A DNA stretch of 8,340 nt from Calditrichota bacterium (lineage in GTDB: Bacteria; Zhuqueibacterota; Zhuqueibacteria; Residuimicrobiales; Krinioviventaceae): NCBI GenBank assembly GCA_003818595.1, contig RPQV01000125.1, forward strand, positions 1 through 8,340, read 5' to 3'. How positions within the stretch are numbered: the stretch's first letter is position 1; the number at the start of each line of letters is the position of its first letter. The notes beneath the pieces are model-generated. The model saw only the letters and a list, made by a program, of their open reading frames with translations. It did not search any database and had not been told where the DNA came from. Shown here piece by piece: positions 6,032 to 8,340 of this stretch. The position numbers and the translations under genes were made by a program.

Positions 6032-7196
6032 TCTTCCCCACAAACCTCATCGCCAAACAAGTAATATCATCTGACTGATCGGCCCCCTGTGAAAATTCCT
6101 CGACATCCTTGAAAACCTGCTGCACCAGTGGTTCCAGAGCCAGCTGGTGATGGGCCTGCAGCGATTTTTCCAATCGGTGTTCTTCAAACAGATCATCATT
6201 CGGATTCATCGCTTCGGTGACGCCGTCGGTGTAGAGAAATAGGGTGTCGCCCGGCTGCAGCATGATCATATTGGATTCATACTCGATATTTTTGACGCCG
6301 CCCAAAAAGAGTCCGCCCTTGTTTTCCAGTTGTTTCACATTTCCATCATGAGAAATAAGATAGGGCGGATTATGTCCGCCGCTGCTGTATTCAAAAGCGC
6401 CGCTGCGGGTGTCGAAAATGCCGTAAAAGACGGTGACGAACATGGTCGGCAGACTCTCTTCCACCAGTATCTCATTGACAATTCCGAGACAGGTATCTGA
6501 TGAAATTCCCTTCAAAGCCGTGGCCTTGAGCAGGGTCTTGCTGACAGCCATGAACATGGCCGCCGGTATGCCCTTGCCGGAGACATCACCGATGATCAAA
6601 CCGATGCGGTTCTTGTCGATGAGAAAAAAATCATACAAATCGCCGCCAACCTGCCTGGCGGGCGTCATTTTGGCATAGATATCAAATTCCTTGCGATCAG
6701 GGAAAGCGGGGAAAGTCTTGGGCAAAATTGACGTCTGAATTTCCGTGGCAATGCTCAGTTCATGATTGATGACCGTCAACTGATCACGAGAACGAACGGC
6801 ATCTTTCAGGATTTCCAGATCTCGCAACGATTTGTTGATGGTGATTTCGAGATCATTCAGATCGATCGGCTTGACGACGAAATCAAAAGCGCCGCGATTC
6901 ATGGCCGTGCGGATATTGTCGATATCGCCGTAAGCGGAAACAATCACCGAACGAAAGAGCGGATTCTCCAGTTCCTTGATCTTGTTGAGCAGAGTGAGGC
7001 CGTCCATCTCGGGCATATTGATATCCGTGAGAATCAGTTCGATGGCGTCATCCTCCGCCAATCGTTCCAAAGCTTCGACGCCGTTTTTAGCAAAAGTGAA
7101 CTGAAAAACATTTTCGCGAATCTGTTTACGAAATTTCTGAACAATGATCTGCTCCAGATCCGGTTCATCATCCACTACTAGAATTTTTGCTGGCAT
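6027..7196 (-). CDS. Response regulator: receiver domain fused to SpoIIE/PP2C-type Ser/Thr phosphatase
   Basis: The protein has 389 residues. Residues 1-125 are a CheY-like receiver with acidic pocket D9/D10, phosphoacceptor D58 (LTDINMP), switch S87 and K109 (VVKP). A helical linker (about 126-160, ending ATEIQTSILP) leads to a RsbU/SpoIIE PPM phosphatase domain. Its metal-binding and core motifs are present: GGDLYDFF (D186), GDVSGKGIPAA (D204), GGHNPPYL, LYTDGVTEAM (D324) and QSDDITC (D376, D377). Phosphorylation of the receiver should control dephosphorylation of a Ser/Thr-phosphoprotein, classically an anti-anti-sigma factor in a partner switch. No such target is in the window. The ATG at 7196 follows AGAGGAG with a six-base gap, which supports this start. 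The gene lies 19 bases downstream of the histidine kinase gene, its likely phosphodonor. Its stop codon lies within the purine tandem repeat. Confidence 0.95.
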   Translation of the reverse strand: MPAKILVVDDEPDLEQIIVQKFRKQIRENVFQFTFAKNGVEALERLAEDDAIELILTDINMPEMDGLTLLNKIKELENPLFRSVIVSAYGDIDNIRTAMNRGAFDFVVKPIDLNDLEITINKSLRDLEILKDAVRSRDQLTVINHELSIATEIQTSILPKTFPAFPDRKEFDIYAKMTPARQVGGDLYDFFLIDKNRIGLIIGDVSGKGIPAAMFMAVSKTLLKATALKGISSDTCLGIVNEILVEESLPTMFVTVFYGIFDTRSGAFEYSSGGHNPPYLISHDGNVKQLENKGGLFLGGVKNIEYESNMIMLQPGDTLFLYTDGVTEAMNPNDDLFEEHRLEKSLQAHHQLALEPLVQQVFKDVEEFSQGADQSDDITCLAMRFVGKK

Positions 7197-7215
7197 TTGA
7201 TACTCCTCTATTCAA

Positions 7216-8340
7216 CTATTTAGGCAACCGAATGATAAATTCAGTAAATTTGCCTTCTTCAGTGACAAATGTAATTTGACCATTATTTTCATGCACAATG
7301 ATTTCATAACTGATCGATAAGCCCAAGCCGGTCCCCTGCCCTGTCGGCTTGGTGGTGAAAAACGGGGTGAATATTTTTTCCCGCATCGTCTCGGGAATGC
7401 CCTGGCCGTTGTCGCGAATGCTGATCACGATCTCGTCAGCATGGTTGCGGCTCTTTACTGTCAGCAGCGGAGAAAAACCGTCGCCTATGCTCATCTTTTT
7501 CCGATGCACCTCATAGCAGGCATTGGAAATGATATTCAGAAAGACCCGACTGATGTCCTGCGGTACCACTTCCAGTTTGCCGACATTCGGATCGAGCTCG
7601 GTCTCGATCTTGACATTAAAGGTGTTATCCTGCGCACGCATGCCGTGGTAGGCGAGATTGATGTCCTCGGCCAGCATGGCGTTGATATCGGTGAGTTGAC
7701 GTTCTCCCGACTTGCCGCGCGAATGCTGCAGCATGCTGCGCACGATGCTGTCGGCGCGTTGTCCATGCTCTTTAATCTTGGCGGAATTCTGCTGCAACGT
7801 TTTCAGGATGTCCAAAATGGCGTCCTTATCCGCCGGCTCTGATGATATTTCGGCTTCCAACTCCTTGACTAAACCCTCGGTCAATTCGGCAAAATTGTTG
7901 ACGAAATTGAGCGGATTCTTTATTTCATGAGCGATTCCCGCCGTCAGTGCACCGAGCGCGGCAAACTTGGATTGTGTGATCAGCTTGTCCTGCGTCGTTT
8001 TTAAATCGGTCAACAACTCATTGACCTGACGATAGGCAGCAGCATTCTCCAAGGCTATGGCGCAATAGGTCGCCAAATTGCGCAGGATATTCAGATGGTA
8101 ATCGGTATAGGCGTTTTTACTTAAACTTTGCGCACTTATGACGCCAATAACTTTATCCTTGCTCCACAGCGGCAGGTAAAGTATCGATTCCGGAGTTTCC
8201 CCTGCAATCGGAGCAGTTATGTTCCCAACAAATTTGCTGAAATCCCTGGCGTAATCGTTAATCACCACCTCCTTTTGGTTCTTGAAACACCAGACTGCCA
8301 GCCGGTTTTCATGGGTGAGCGGGATAGAGAAGGCCGGAAG
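7216..8340 (-). CDS. GAF-domain sensor histidine kinase (5'-partial)
   Basis: The frame is open to the right edge, so 374 residues are visible and the N-terminus lies beyond the window. The first ~100 residues are the end of a GAF sensor domain (SIPLTHENRLAVWCFKN, VINDYARDF, LYLPLWSKDKVIGVISAQS, LRNLATYCAIALENA). A short coiled coil leads to the HisKA helix with TAGIAHEIKNPLNF: H138 is the phosphorylated histidine and E139/N142 make the HExxN phosphatase motif. The HATPase domain has the N box (FLNIISNACYEV, about 267-278), G1 DNGQG (310-314), F box FTPFFTTK and G2 GQGTGLGLS (334-342). All catalytic elements are intact. I see no membrane segment in the visible part; sensing may be cytosolic or reside in the missing end. 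The adjacent receiver-phosphatase is the likely phosphoacceptor. A GTG at 8268 after an AGGAGG sequence is not the start, because the GAF domain continues upstream of it. Confidence 0.93.
   Translation of the reverse strand, partial: LPAFSIPLTHENRLAVWCFKNQKEVVINDYARDFSKFVGNITAPIAGETPESILYLPLWSKDKVIGVISAQSLSKNAYTDYHLNILRNLATYCAIALENAAAYRQVNELLTDLKTTQDKLITQSKFAALGALTAGIAHEIKNPLNFVNNFAELTEGLVKELEAEISSEPADKDAILDILKTLQQNSAKIKEHGQRADSIVRSMLQHSRGKSGERQLTDINAMLAEDINLAYHGMRAQDNTFNVKIETELDPNVGKLEVVPQDISRVFLNIISNACYEVHRKKMSIGDGFSPLLTVKSRNHADEIVISIRDNGQGIPETMREKIFTPFFTTKPTGQGTGLGLSISYEIIVHENNGQITFVTEEGKFTEFIIRLPK

Noticed and set aside
7216..8268. GTG at 8268 with an AGGAGG sequence just upstream, as the histidine kinase start
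   Set aside because: The frame stays open to the window edge, and the upstream residues (SIPLTHENRLAVWCFKN) are clearly the GAF domain that the downstream part completes. The purine run merely encodes K-E-V.

Overview
The window looks like chromosomal DNA of a Gram-negative bacterium of the Fibrobacterota-Chlorobiota-Bacteroidota (FCB) assemblage, perhaps a Calditrichota, KSB1 or Ignavibacteriota relative. The strongest clue is a C-terminal 'LEQNYPNPFNPTTSI' type IX secretion (Por) sorting domain on the large surface protein. A DUF4954 protein, typical of Bacteroidota and neighbours, agrees. The exact phylum cannot be fixed from this window.

Layout, left to right. (1) Bases 1-1599, plus strand: the 3' part of a DUF4954 / left-handed beta-helix gene that is open at the left edge. 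(2) 1600-2105: a 500-base intergenic stretch with an 8-nt purine tandem repeat that supplies the stop codon of the preceding gene, a short imperfect direct repeat, and on the minus strand a small secreted-protein gene that appears broken by a one-base frameshift. (3) 2106-5252, plus strand: a 1048-residue exported CotH-kinase-family protein with an N-terminal beta-sandwich, CotH domain, polyglycine hinge, two tandem discoidin-like domains and a type IX sorting tail. (4) 5272-5865, minus strand: a MazE/MazF toxin-antitoxin pair, convergent with cotH, with a perfect 14-bp palindrome over its predicted -10 box. (5) 5992-6031: a second copy of the 8-nt tandem repeat, in inverted orientation to the first, again supplying the stop codon of the gene it follows. 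(6) 6027-8340, minus strand: a two-gene signalling operon, a GAF-containing histidine kinase (open at the right edge) followed 19 bases later by a receiver-SpoIIE/PP2C phosphatase response regulator.

How the genes relate. The kinase and the receiver-phosphatase almost certainly form a phosphorelay that controls a Ser/Thr phosphatase output, probably acting on an anti-sigma/anti-anti-sigma partner switch whose other members are not in the window. The CotH protein, the broken small gene and MazEF form a block bounded by the two inverted purine tracts. By eye the block is more AT-rich than its flanks, especially in mazEF, and has an accessory character. I see no transposase, integrase, tRNA, rRNA or CRISPR array.

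The most unusual signal is the pair of GGTGAGGA-type tandem tracts. They sit directly on the stop codons of two unrelated genes, contain repeated perfect Shine-Dalgarno sequence, and carry a TGA in every reading frame of their sense strand. No complete new multi-gene system is evident.
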